Source: an uncultured Gemmatimonadota bacterium
GTDB taxonomy: Bacteria > Gemmatimonadota > Gemmatimonadetes > Gemmatimonadales > GWC2-71-9
DNA: 9,503 nt
Assembly: GCA_946479805.1 (NCBI GenBank)
Contig: CAMLHP010000084.1
Location: 1 to 9,503 of the forward strand
Reading direction: 5' to 3'
Part shown: one piece after another, positions 1 to 6,808 of the stretch
Numbering within the stretch: the stretch's first letter is position 1
Layout of the letters: the number at the start of each line of letters is the position of its first letter
Position numbers and translations under genes: made by a program
The notes under the pieces: model-generated
What the model was told of the DNA's origin: nothing
Seen by the model: the letters and a program-made list of their open reading frames with translations, nothing else
Database searches by the model: none

Positions 1-1
1 C

Positions 2-55
2 CGCCAGTATCTCGAGAAGCTCGATCCCCAGGATTTCGGCAAGTTCACGCCGTAG
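2..55 (+). CDS. C-terminal end of an unidentified upstream gene (partial)
   Basis: Frame 2 is open from the window edge and ends at a TAG (53-55). It reads RQYLEKLDPQDFGKFTP, a plausible soluble, charged protein C-terminus. The stop lies 7 bases before the GTG start of the next gene, spacing typical of an operon. Only 17 residues are visible, so no family can be assigned. The call rests on sensible amino-acid composition and on the close junction with the following gene. Confidence 0.5.
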   Translation, partial: RQYLEKLDPQDFGKFTP

Positions 56-62
56 ACGGCTG

Positions 63-1187
63 GTGCCCCGGGCCGGTGCGCCTGTCTTGCTGCTGTCAGT
101 GCTGTGCCTCGCACCAGCATCCGTACAGGCACAGCAAGCGATGCGGCTGGACGGGCGGGTGCTCCGGGTGGGCCAGGACACCGCACCTGCGTCCGGCAGC
201 TGGGTCGTGCTGCACCGGGTGGGCCGCGACCGCCAGGGACCGCTGGATTCGGTGCGCACCGGCAACGACGGGCGCTTCGGCTTCACCTATCCCGCTGACA
301 CGACCGGGCTGCATATCATCACGGCCGAGCACGCCGGCATCCAGTACTTCTCTCCTCCGCTCAGCACCAACCCGGCGGTCCCCAATCAGCCGCTGACGCT
401 GGTCGTGCACGACACTTCATCGTCGGCGCCAGTCGAGTTGACGTCCCGGTTCATTGTGGTGAGCGCGCCCGAGGCGGATGGGTTCCGCACCGTTGTCGAG
501 CTTCTGACAATCACCAACCAGAGTGCGTTCACCCGGGTGGCCCCCGACTCGCTGACGCCGACGTGGAGCTTCGGCCTGCCGGGATCGGCCGACCGCTTCG
601 TCGCCGAGCCCGGGGAGCTCTCGCACGAAGCGGTGGTCCAGGGTCCTTCAGCCGTGTCGGTCTTCGCGCCGCTGGCACCGGGCGACCGCCAGCTGACGCT
701 GCGTTACGCGCTGCCGCGCGCGGACGGCACCATCGTGTGGCCCTTCAGCCAGCGGGCATCGGGTGTGGAGCTGCTGGTGGAAGAAGATGCCGCGACTGTC
801 GTTGCCGCATCGCTCGAGCAGGCCGACTCCACCACCATCGACGGCCGGAGCTTCCGCCGGTGGGCCGGCGCCGTTGCCGCCGGAGACTCGATTCTGCTGA
901 AGGTGCCCGCGCCCTGGAAGGTGGGGACTGCGGTGCTGCCCGTGCTCGTCGGCCTGATCGCGCTCGCGATGTTGTGGGCACTTTGGCGCGCGCTCCGGAG
1001 CCGGGGCCAGATGGAGGAGTTCCGGCGGGAAGGGCCGGAGACGCTGGTGGACCGGATCGCCCGGCTCGACGCTGCCCATCGCGACGCTTCACCCGACTCA
1101 CCTGCGGCCAGTGCGTACCAGGTGGAGCGCGCGCGGCTCAAGGATGCACTGGCACGCTTGCTTGCGGAGCGACGTCAGCGCCGCTAG
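63..1187 (+). CDS. Secreted, single-pass membrane-anchored beta-sandwich protein of unknown function
   Basis: I do not recognise a named family. The 374-aa protein starts at GTG 63. Residues 1-24 form a signal peptide with a hydrophobic LLLSVLCLAPAS core and a VQAQ cleavage site. Residues about 28-115 (GRVLRVGQDTAPASGSWVVL, then TGNDGRFGFTYP, then a short strand ending LTLVVHD) resemble a carboxypeptidase-regulatory-like or transthyretin-like fold. Residues 125-285 look like a second extracytoplasmic beta-rich domain. A single transmembrane helix lies at about 289-310 (VLPVLVGLIALAMLWALW). It is followed by an Arg/Glu-rich, probably helical cytoplasmic tail ending in RRQRR. The topology is therefore periplasmic domains on a membrane anchor with a charged internal tail. 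The GTG start is preferred over ATG 139 because only it includes the signal peptide. The gene closely follows another in the same direction, so it is probably the last gene of an upstream operon. Function is not inferable. Confidence 0.8.
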   Translation: MPRAGAPVLLLSVLCLAPASVQAQQAMRLDGRVLRVGQDTAPASGSWVVLHRVGRDRQGPLDSVRTGNDGRFGFTYPADTTGLHIITAEHAGIQYFSPPLSTNPAVPNQPLTLVVHDTSSSAPVELTSRFIVVSAPEADGFRTVVELLTITNQSAFTRVAPDSLTPTWSFGLPGSADRFVAEPGELSHEAVVQGPSAVSVFAPLAPGDRQLTLRYALPRADGTIVWPFSQRASGVELLVEEDAATVVAASLEQADSTTIDGRSFRRWAGAVAAGDSILLKVPAPWKVGTAVLPVLVGLIALAMLWALWRALRSRGQMEEFRREGPETLVDRIARLDAAHRDASPDSPAASAYQVERARLKDALARLLAERRQRR

Positions 1188-1190
1188 AAT
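1162..1190 (+). promoter_or_regulatory. Candidate sigma70-type promoter for the cobalamin riboswitch and btu operon
   Basis: TTGCGG (1162-1167) is separated by 17 bases from TAGAAT (1185-1190), which matches TATAAT at 5 of 6 positions. The TAG of the -10 box is also the stop codon of the preceding gene. Transcription would start near 1197, about a dozen bases before the riboswitch P1 stem, which is the expected geometry. The -35 box is weak (3 of 6), and promoter preferences of this organism are unknown. Confidence 0.45.
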
Positions 1191-1209
1191 CCCGCCACAA
1201 TCGTTGTAC

Positions 1210-1346
1210 CGAGCGCAGCTACTCGGAAGCCGGTGCAAATCCGGCGCGGCCCCGCCACTGTAACGGGCAACAACACCTCGTCCATCACGCCACTGGGAAA
1301 CCGGGAAGGCGGCCGAGGGCCCGAAGCCAGGAGACCTCTGCGTTCG
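1210..1346 (+). promoter_or_regulatory. Cobalamin (adenosylcobalamin-type) riboswitch aptamer
   Basis: The conserved cobalamin-aptamer blocks appear in order: GGTGCAAATCC (1232-1242), GCCACTG (1254-1260), CGGGAAGGC (1302-1310) and the B12 box GAAGCCAGGAGACC (1323-1336). The ends close into a 9-bp P1 stem: CGAGCGCAG (1210-1218) pairs with CTGCGTTCG (1338-1346), with one G-U pair. The aptamer is followed directly by four B12-transport genes, which is the classical regulon. Binding of a cobalamin is expected to switch off expression. I could not confirm by eye which cobalamin form it prefers or the L5-L13 kissing loop. Confidence 0.95.
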
Positions 1347-1360
1347 ATCCACCCATGCAG

Positions 1361-1382
1361 CCCTCGGGGGAGGGTCGGGAGG
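1361..1382 (+). promoter_or_regulatory. Riboswitch expression platform: hairpin plus Shine-Dalgarno of btuF
   Basis: CCCTC (1361-1365) and GAGGG (1370-1374) form a 5-bp hairpin with a GGGG loop, 14 bases after the aptamer closes. It is followed by the Shine-Dalgarno GGGAGG (1377-1382). No U-tract follows the hairpin, so control is more likely at translation initiation than by termination. The CCTC of the stem could alternatively pair with GAGG of the Shine-Dalgarno. The exact switching structure is inference. Confidence 0.5.
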
Positions 1383-1389
1383 CTCCATC

Positions 1390-2277
1390 CTGCGGTTCCC
1401 ATTCCTTCTGGCATCATTGCTGGCCCTCTGGCTGCTCGGCGCGGCGGCATGTCGGCGCCCTGCACCTGTCGCGGATGGCAATGTCGTCGTGGTCGATGAC
1501 GCCGGGGACACCACCCGGCTCTCCTCTGCCGTCACCCGCGTGGTCTCGCTCATACCGGCCACGACCGAGCTGCTGTTCGCGATAGGCGCGGGCGACGCGG
1601 TCGTCGGCCGCACCACCTGGTGCGACTACCCGGCCGAAGCCCTTGGGGTGACCAACCTGGGCGACGGCATCGCTCCCAACATCGAGGCGATACTGGGCCA
1701 GGACCCGGAACTGGTCATTCTGTATCCCTCTGGACGGAACGCCGCCACGGCCTCGCGGCTCAGGGGCATGGGCATCGCGACCGTCCAGCTTCGCACCGAC
1801 CTTCTCGAGGACGTCCCCCGCGTGGCCGAGGTGCTGGGCAGGCTCACCGGTCACCAGCAGGCAGCTGCCGAAGTCGGGCAGCGCTTCGGGGACGAGCTTT
1901 CCCGCGCGACGGTGTCGCGGCCCGACTCGCCTCCATCGGTCTTCCTGCTGGTGTGGGCCGAACCACCCATGACAGTCGGAGTTGGCAGCTATCTCTCGGA
2001 ACTGCTGTCCAGGGCCGGCGGACGGAACATCTACGACGACCTCCCCACCTCCTCGGGGCCTGTGAGCATCGAGTCGGTGGTGGCGCGACACCCGGATGCG
2101 ATTCTCGTGCTGGGCGATTCCACTCCCGGCTTTGCCAGCCGGCCCGAGTGGCAGACGGTTGAGGCCGTGCGGGAGCGCAGGTTCGTGTTCGCCTCGGGCT
2201 CGGAGTTCGCACACCCCGGTCCGCGCTCGCCCGCCGCGGTTCGCGAGCTGGCGTCGTCGCTGGCGGCGCTGCCATGA
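1390..2277 (+). CDS. btuF: BtuF-type vitamin B12 ABC transporter substrate-binding lipoprotein
   Basis: This is the periplasmic B12-binding protein that hands cobalamin to BtuCD. It has the Fe/B12 periplasmic-binding fold typical of the family: VVSLIPATTELLFAIGAGD near the start, DLVI-like PELVILYPSG, WAEPPMTVGVGSYLSELL and AGGRNIYDDL, then SPAAVRELASSLA at the end. No ATG or GTG in this frame gives a signal peptide. TTG 1417 would give only 11 residues before the Cys and no positive charge. CTG 1390, 7 bases after the GGGAGG Shine-Dalgarno, gives MRFPFLLASLLALWLLGAAAC, an n-region, h-region and lipobox-like end with the modified Cys at position 21. I therefore propose a CTG start (295 aa); ATC 1387 is an alternative. 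Whether the exact ligand is B12 rather than heme or a siderophore follows from the riboswitch and the BtuB-like receptor in the operon. The stop overlaps the btuC start. Confidence 0.9.
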   Translation: MRFPFLLASLLALWLLGAAACRRPAPVADGNVVVVDDAGDTTRLSSAVTRVVSLIPATTELLFAIGAGDAVVGRTTWCDYPAEALGVTNLGDGIAPNIEAILGQDPELVILYPSGRNAATASRLRGMGIATVQLRTDLLEDVPRVAEVLGRLTGHQQAAAEVGQRFGDELSRATVSRPDSPPSVFLLVWAEPPMTVGVGSYLSELLSRAGGRNIYDDLPTSSGPVSIESVVARHPDAILVLGDSTPGFASRPEWQTVEAVRERRFVFASGSEFAHPGPRSPAAVRELASSLAALP

Positions 2278-3242
2278 GCCGCTGGCTGGGACTCTCTTTC
2301 GCCACCCTGGTGGTGCTGCTGCTGGGAGTGGCGCTTGGCTCGGTGTCGATCCCGCCGTCCGTCCTGCTGGACGGACTGCTGCACGGCGGCGGCGAGGCTG
2401 GCGTGATCGTTCGAGAACTGAGAATCCCCCGCGTTCTGCTGGCTTTCCTGGTTGGCGGAAGCCTTGCGGTCAGCGGCGCTGCACTTCAGGCCCTGGTGCG
2501 AAACCCGCTGGCCGACCCGTACCTGCTGGGCCTCTCTGGCGGTGCCGGGCTCGGGGCAGTGCTGGCGATCGCGTTCGGTGGCGGTTCGCCCTGGGCAGTC
2601 CCGATCGCCGCCTTTGCCGGCTCACTCATCGCAGTTGCGCTGGTATACCGGCTGAGCATGGTCGCGGGCCGAAGGCTCGACCCACTGGTGCTGCTCCTGG
2701 CTGGCGTTGTCGTCGGCTCGTTCGCCGCCGCCCTGATGAGCGCCATCATCGCCCTCTCGGACGCGCCCCGGCTCCGAAATGCCTTTCTCTGGTTGCTGGG
2801 CGGATTCTCTTCCGCGTCGTGGCCGGCCCTGGTCCTGTTCGCTGCCTACGCCGTCGTGCCGCTGGGCCTGCTCCTGCTGGCCGCGAGGGGGCTCGACCTG
2901 CTGGCGCTGGGCGAGGAGCCTGCGCGCCACCTCGGCGCGGATGTCGAGCGCCTGCGCCGCCGCATCTACCTCGCAGCCTCGCTCCTGACCGCGGCGGGCG
3001 TGGCAACCTGCGGCATCATCGGCTTCGTGGGCCTCGTCATTCCCCACGCCGTTCGCCGCGCATGGAGTCCCACCCATCGGATCCTCCTGCCGGCAGCCTT
3101 CCTGGCTGGTGGCGGATTCCTGGTGCTGGCAGATGTGGTGGCGCGTACGGTGCTTCGTCCGGTCGAATTGCCGGTGGGGGTCGTCACCGCCCTTGTGGGC
3201 GTGCCGCTGTTCGCGCTCCTCCTCAGGAAGTCGCTCGCCTGA
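2274..3242 (+). CDS. btuC: BtuC-type vitamin B12 ABC transporter permease (FecCD family)
   Basis: This is the inner-membrane permease of the B12 importer, 322 aa, the usual family length. It is strongly hydrophobic with multiple membrane helices. Family hallmarks are RELRIPR (47-53), the RNPLADPYLLG motif (76-86) and the C-terminal GIIGFVGLVIPHAVR (247-261). ALGEEPARHLGADVERLR (211-228) is the cytoplasmic coupling segment that contacts the ATPase. The protein works as a BtuC2D2 complex receiving cargo from BtuF. Its ATG overlaps the btuF stop by 4 bases (ATGA), indicating translational coupling. FecCD permeases for iron-siderophores or heme look alike; the riboswitch upstream makes cobalamin the likely substrate. 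Confidence 0.95.
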   Translation: MSRWLGLSFATLVVLLLGVALGSVSIPPSVLLDGLLHGGGEAGVIVRELRIPRVLLAFLVGGSLAVSGAALQALVRNPLADPYLLGLSGGAGLGAVLAIAFGGGSPWAVPIAAFAGSLIAVALVYRLSMVAGRRLDPLVLLLAGVVVGSFAAALMSAIIALSDAPRLRNAFLWLLGGFSSASWPALVLFAAYAVVPLGLLLLAARGLDLLALGEEPARHLGADVERLRRRIYLAASLLTAAGVATCGIIGFVGLVIPHAVRRAWSPTHRILLPAAFLAGGGFLVLADVVARTVLRPVELPVGVVTALVGVPLFALLLRKSLA

Positions 3243-4036
3243 TGCTCGCGTGCCACGACCTCACGCTCAGCTACCGCACCGGGAGTCGTGCGGCGGTGAG
3301 CGGCGTCTCGCTTTCGGTCAACGGGGGCGAGCTGGTGTGCATCACCGGACCCAACGGCAGTGGCAAGTCCACGCTGATGAGGGGCATGCTCGGCGTGCTG
3401 CACCCGCTTCGCGGAACCGCCACCGTTGACGGCAGGGACGTGGCGCAGTGGGCGCCGGCCGAGCTCGCAGCGGCGGTGGGTGTGGTGCCGCAACGGGAGG
3501 ACATCACCTTTCCGCTGCGGGTGAGCGAGACAGTGATGCTGGGCCGTTATGCCCGGCTGGGTCCCTTGAGCGCCGTGCGCGCCGAGGACAGGGAGGCGGT
3601 GGCGCGGGCGCTTGACCGCTGTGATGTGGCGCAGCTGGCAGAGAGGCGAGTGGACCAGCTTTCCGGCGGTGAATGGCAGCGGGTGCGACTGGCTCGCGCG
3701 CTGGCGGGACAGCCGCGAGCGCTGGTGCTGGACGAGCCGACCACATCGCTGGATGTGCGCCACGAGATGGAGCTGTTCGAGCTGGTGCGTGGCCTGGCCG
3801 ACCAGGGGCTGGCGGCGATGATCATCACCCACGGCCTGAACCTCGCCGCCCGGTTCGCAGACAGGATTCTCCTCATGAGCGATGGCAAGTCCGCCGCCCT
3901 TGGCAGCCCCGACGACGTTCTCTCCGCACCGATTCTCTCCCGGGTGTTCGAGTGGCCGGTGGCGGTTTCGGCCACACCTGACGGAGCGCCCCAGGTGATA
4001 CCCCTTCGCCGGCCCCCAGGCTCCGGCACCATCTGA
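3242..4036 (+). CDS. btuD: BtuD-type vitamin B12 ABC transporter ATPase
   Basis: This is the ATP-hydrolysing subunit of the B12 importer, 264 aa, on the cytoplasmic face of BtuC. All ABC motifs are intact: Walker A GPNGSGKST (36-44), Q-loop Q84 (VVPQRED), signature LSGGEWQR (140-147), Walker B LVLDEP (161-166) with the D-loop SLD, and the H-loop histidine H197 (ITHGLN). The start is the ATG at 3242, which shares one base with the btuC stop (TGATG). The open frame continues far upstream of this, but that part reads as low-complexity Arg/Pro/Gly and is the shadow of btuF and btuC. The stop is directly followed by the btuB start region. Confidence 0.95.
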   Translation: MLACHDLTLSYRTGSRAAVSGVSLSVNGGELVCITGPNGSGKSTLMRGMLGVLHPLRGTATVDGRDVAQWAPAELAAAVGVVPQREDITFPLRVSETVMLGRYARLGPLSAVRAEDREAVARALDRCDVAQLAERRVDQLSGGEWQRVRLARALAGQPRALVLDEPTTSLDVRHEMELFELVRGLADQGLAAMIITHGLNLAARFADRILLMSDGKSAALGSPDDVLSAPILSRVFEWPVAVSATPDGAPQVIPLRRPPGSGTI

Positions 4037-6031
4037 ATGGAGACCCCAGTGCATGTCGTAGTTGCGTGCCGCAAGGCGGCTGTGATCCTGGCGTTGCTGA
4101 CGCCATCCGCGCTCCTGGCCCAGGAGGGCAACGAGCCATACCAACTACCCGACATCGTGGTCTCGGCGGCGCAGGTTCCGCTCCGGCCCGATGCAGTGAG
4201 TGCCACGATGACGGTGCTGTCCGGCGCCGAGCTCCGGGCCAGCGGTGTCCACCTGGTGCAGGATGCGCTGAGGATGGTGCCCGGTGTACAGGTAATCCAG
4301 AGCGGGAGCTTTGGCGGCGTGACCTCCCTGTTCGTCAGGGGAGGAGAGAGCGACTACGTGAAGGTGCTGGTGGACGGCGTGCCGGTCAACGAGGCCGGCG
4401 GGTCGTTCGACTTCGCGACGCTCACGCTCGACGGCGTCGACAGGGTCGAGATCGTCAGCGGACCGGCCAGCGTTACCCACGGTACCGACGCAGTCACCGG
4501 CGTGGTGAACATCGTCACTCGGAGCGGTGGTGACCGGAGCGCCACGGTGACCGCGCGGGCGGGCACATTCGGCACCCGCGAGACGGGCGCAAGCGTGCGC
4601 GGCGGCAGCAGCACCATCGGCTGGGGTGTGGCCGGGTCGATGGCGGCAACTGAAGGGACATACGACTTCAACAACGACTGGAACAATTCATCGGTCACGG
4701 CCCGGCTGGACGCCAATCCCGACGCAGCTACAGCGGCCTGGTTCACGGGCAGGTACGGGCGGAATACGACCCATTTCCCCACCGACGGAAGCGGCGTCCC
4801 CGCCGACAGCAACCAGTTCTCGCGCGGAAGGGCGCTTCAGCTTGGAGCCGGAGCGCGGCGTCAGGTGGGTGCGAAGACCGAGATCGCGATGAAGTTCGCG
4901 CTGTCCGACGCGATCTATCGCTTCGAGGACACCTCCGATTCTCCTTCTGACACAACCGGCTTTGCGTTTGCATCCCGGCGAACCGGCTCGTCCACGCGCT
5001 GGTCGGTCGATACCCGTGCCACGGTGCGGCCCCACGCCGCCACAGCGTTGACCGGTGGCGTGGCCTTCGAGCGGGAGTCGGGAGACCGGGAAGGCACCTA
5101 TCAGTCGAACTTCGGTGCCGGGGTCTTCATGGACCAGGACCCGCGGCTCGATGCCCGGCGCACCACGCTGGCCGCCTTTGCCGAAGCACTGGTGGACCTG
5201 CCAGGCGATGTTGCCGGAACCGCCGGAATCCGGCTCGACGACAACTCGGCCTTCGGCACATTCCTCACGTGGCGTGCGGGAGCGGCATGGAAGGCCGCGC
5301 CCAACACCCGCATCAGGGCTGCCGCCGGCACCGCGTTCAAGGCTCCCACCTTTGCCGAGAACTTTGCCAACTCTCCGTTCGAGGTGGGCGACTCGACGCT
5401 GGTGCCCGAGCGCTCGATTGGATGGGAGGTGGGTGCCGAGCAGGTGCTCGCCCGAGGCCGTGCGACGGTTGGAGCCGTCTGGTTTGACCAGCGTTTCTCC
5501 CAGCAGATCCAGTACGCCTTCCGGGAGCAGGGGGCGCCCACCTACTTCAACCTGGGGAAGGCCTCCGCAAGGGGGCTGGAACTGCAGGCCGAGGTTCATC
5601 CCACGCCCGGATGGACGCTGGGCGCATCGCACACGCTGTTGCTCGCCGAGGTGACCGATACCGGTGCAGCTTCCTCGCCCGGGTTCCTGGCGGGAGAGCA
5701 GCTGATCAGGCGGCCGCGACACAGCTCCAGAATCTGGACCAGCCTCAGGCCGGCTGCCGTGCTGCAGCTCGGAGCCGACCTGAGGCTGACCGGTGCAGCG
5801 TACGACGTGGACTTTCGAGAGTTTCCGTCGGAGCGGGTGACGCTGCCTGCGCATCAGGTGCTCGATGTCCACGGGTCGGTTACGCTGCTCCGGGGCGACG
5901 GTGCCAGGCCTTCGATGACATTGACGGGCAGGGTCGAGAATCTGCTGAACGAGGATTACGAAAGCATCGTCGGATTTCCCGGTCGCTCGCGAACGGTCTA
6001 TGTGGGAGGCCGCCTCGACTGGCGCCAGTAG
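4037..6031 (+). CDS. btuB: BtuB-like TonB-dependent outer-membrane cobalamin receptor
   Basis: This is the outer-membrane barrel that takes up cobalamin with energy from TonB/ExbBD, 664 aa, the normal range for BtuB-type receptors. A signal peptide runs to about residue 29 (VILALLTPSALLAQ). A TonB-box-like PDIVVSA lies at 39-44. The plug domain spans about 50-164, with LRMVPGVQV, SLFVRGGESDYVKVLVDGVP and RVEIVSGPASVTHGTDAVTG followed by VNIVTRSG. The rest is barrel strands ending VYVGGRLDWRQ. Two starts are possible. ATG 4037 abuts the btuD stop. GTG 4049 gives a shorter, cleaner signal peptide and sits 6 bases after a GGAG (4039-4042). I list the ATG. Placement in the same riboswitch-controlled operon supports B12 over a siderophore. 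No terminator is visible after it. Confidence 0.92.
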   Translation: METPVHVVVACRKAAVILALLTPSALLAQEGNEPYQLPDIVVSAAQVPLRPDAVSATMTVLSGAELRASGVHLVQDALRMVPGVQVIQSGSFGGVTSLFVRGGESDYVKVLVDGVPVNEAGGSFDFATLTLDGVDRVEIVSGPASVTHGTDAVTGVVNIVTRSGGDRSATVTARAGTFGTRETGASVRGGSSTIGWGVAGSMAATEGTYDFNNDWNNSSVTARLDANPDAATAAWFTGRYGRNTTHFPTDGSGVPADSNQFSRGRALQLGAGARRQVGAKTEIAMKFALSDAIYRFEDTSDSPSDTTGFAFASRRTGSSTRWSVDTRATVRPHAATALTGGVAFERESGDREGTYQSNFGAGVFMDQDPRLDARRTTLAAFAEALVDLPGDVAGTAGIRLDDNSAFGTFLTWRAGAAWKAAPNTRIRAAAGTAFKAPTFAENFANSPFEVGDSTLVPERSIGWEVGAEQVLARGRATVGAVWFDQRFSQQIQYAFREQGAPTYFNLGKASARGLELQAEVHPTPGWTLGASHTLLLAEVTDTGAASSPGFLAGEQLIRRPRHSSRIWTSLRPAAVLQLGADLRLTGAAYDVDFREFPSERVTLPAHQVLDVHGSVTLLRGDGARPSMTLTGRVENLLNEDYESIVGFPGRSRTVYVGGRLDWRQ

Positions 6032-6049
6032 AGCGGCCATCTTTGGGGC

Positions 6050-6808
6050 ATGCTCGTCACCACACCGGCCATTGTCCTGAGCGCGGTTCGCTACAGCGAG
6101 ACCTCCAAGATCGTCAAGCTCGCCACCCGGAGTCGCGGGCTGGTCAGTGCCATCGCCAAGGGAGCGCTCCGGCCCCGGAGTCGTTTTGGTGCGGCGCTGC
6201 AGCTCCTGAGCGAGGGCACTGCCCAGCTGGCCCTTCGCGAGCATCGCGACCTCCAGACACTCACCGCATTCGACGTGACAGGGGTGCACGCGGGCCTGGC
6301 TCAATCTGTGGGACGTTACGCCGCCGCTTCCGCGCTGGCGGAAGTGATGCTGCGATTCGCGCCGTCAGAGCCGCATCCCGAGCTCTACGACCTGTTCTCA
6401 GCTTCGCTCGGGGCGCTATCGGAAGCGGGCACCGGCGAGGTGGAACCGCTGGGTCTCAGGCTGCTCTGGCTGCTGGTCTCGGCGCTGGGCTTCGCTCCGT
6501 CACTCGATGCCTGTGCCCGCGACGGTCGTCCCCTGGATCCGATGAACGAACTCGCCTTCAGCGCCGGCGAGGGTGGCGCGCTCTGCCCCGACTGCGCCGC
6601 CGGCAGCCCGGTCGCGCGGCTTCCTGTGTCGGCCCGGGCAGACCTGGTCGCGCTGCAGGATGACCGCGTTCCGCTGCCGTTCCTCGACCCGCCCAATGCG
6701 GCCGCGCACCGGCGCCTCCTCGCTCGCTATATCCGCTATCACCTGGCAGAAGGCACCGAATTGCCCGGTATCACATTCTGGGCCCGGCTCGACCGGGGCG
6801 CAGCGTGA
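6050..6808 (+). CDS. recO: DNA repair protein RecO
   Basis: RecO loads RecA onto SSB-coated single-stranded DNA together with RecR in the RecF pathway. The 252-aa protein has the usual length. The N-terminal OB-fold is clear: TTPAIVLSAVRYSETSKIV, SRGLVSAIAKGALRPRSRFG and the strand-turn LREHRDLQTL. A helical domain follows. The zinc-binding part is degenerate: C155-x2-D158 and C179-x2-C182, so one of the four expected cysteines is Asp. The C-terminus ARYIRYHLAEG matches the family's final helix. The gene starts at ATG 6050, 18 bases after btuB; a GGGG just before the start is the only Shine-Dalgarno-like sequence. It overlaps selB by 4 bases (GTGA). No promoter is evident between btuB and recO, so read-through from the btu operon is possible. 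Confidence 0.92.
   Translation: MLVTTPAIVLSAVRYSETSKIVKLATRSRGLVSAIAKGALRPRSRFGAALQLLSEGTAQLALREHRDLQTLTAFDVTGVHAGLAQSVGRYAAASALAEVMLRFAPSEPHPELYDLFSASLGALSEAGTGEVEPLGLRLLWLLVSALGFAPSLDACARDGRPLDPMNELAFSAGEGGALCPDCAAGSPVARLPVSARADLVALQDDRVPLPFLDPPNAAAHRRLLARYIRYHLAEGTELPGITFWARLDRGAA

Noticed and set aside
1355..1440. ATG 1355 as a start for btuF or as a leader peptide
   Set aside because: It is out of frame with btuF, inside the riboswitch platform and without a Shine-Dalgarno. The signal peptide lies in another frame starting at 1390, so a frameshift is not needed.
2096..3241. An N-terminal extension of btuD reaching back to 2096
   Set aside because: The extension overlaps btuF and btuC completely and reads as Arg/Pro/Gly-rich noise. 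The ABC ATPase begins naturally at ATG 3242.
6032..6049. A terminator or promoter between btuB and recO
   Set aside because: Only 18 bases separate the genes; no hairpin or -10/-35 pair fits there.
2966..6304. Long minus-strand open frames opposite btuD and btuB (2966-4144 and 4688-6304)
   Set aside because: Low-complexity composition and complete overlap with recognisable transporter genes; no plausible ribosome-binding site or family.
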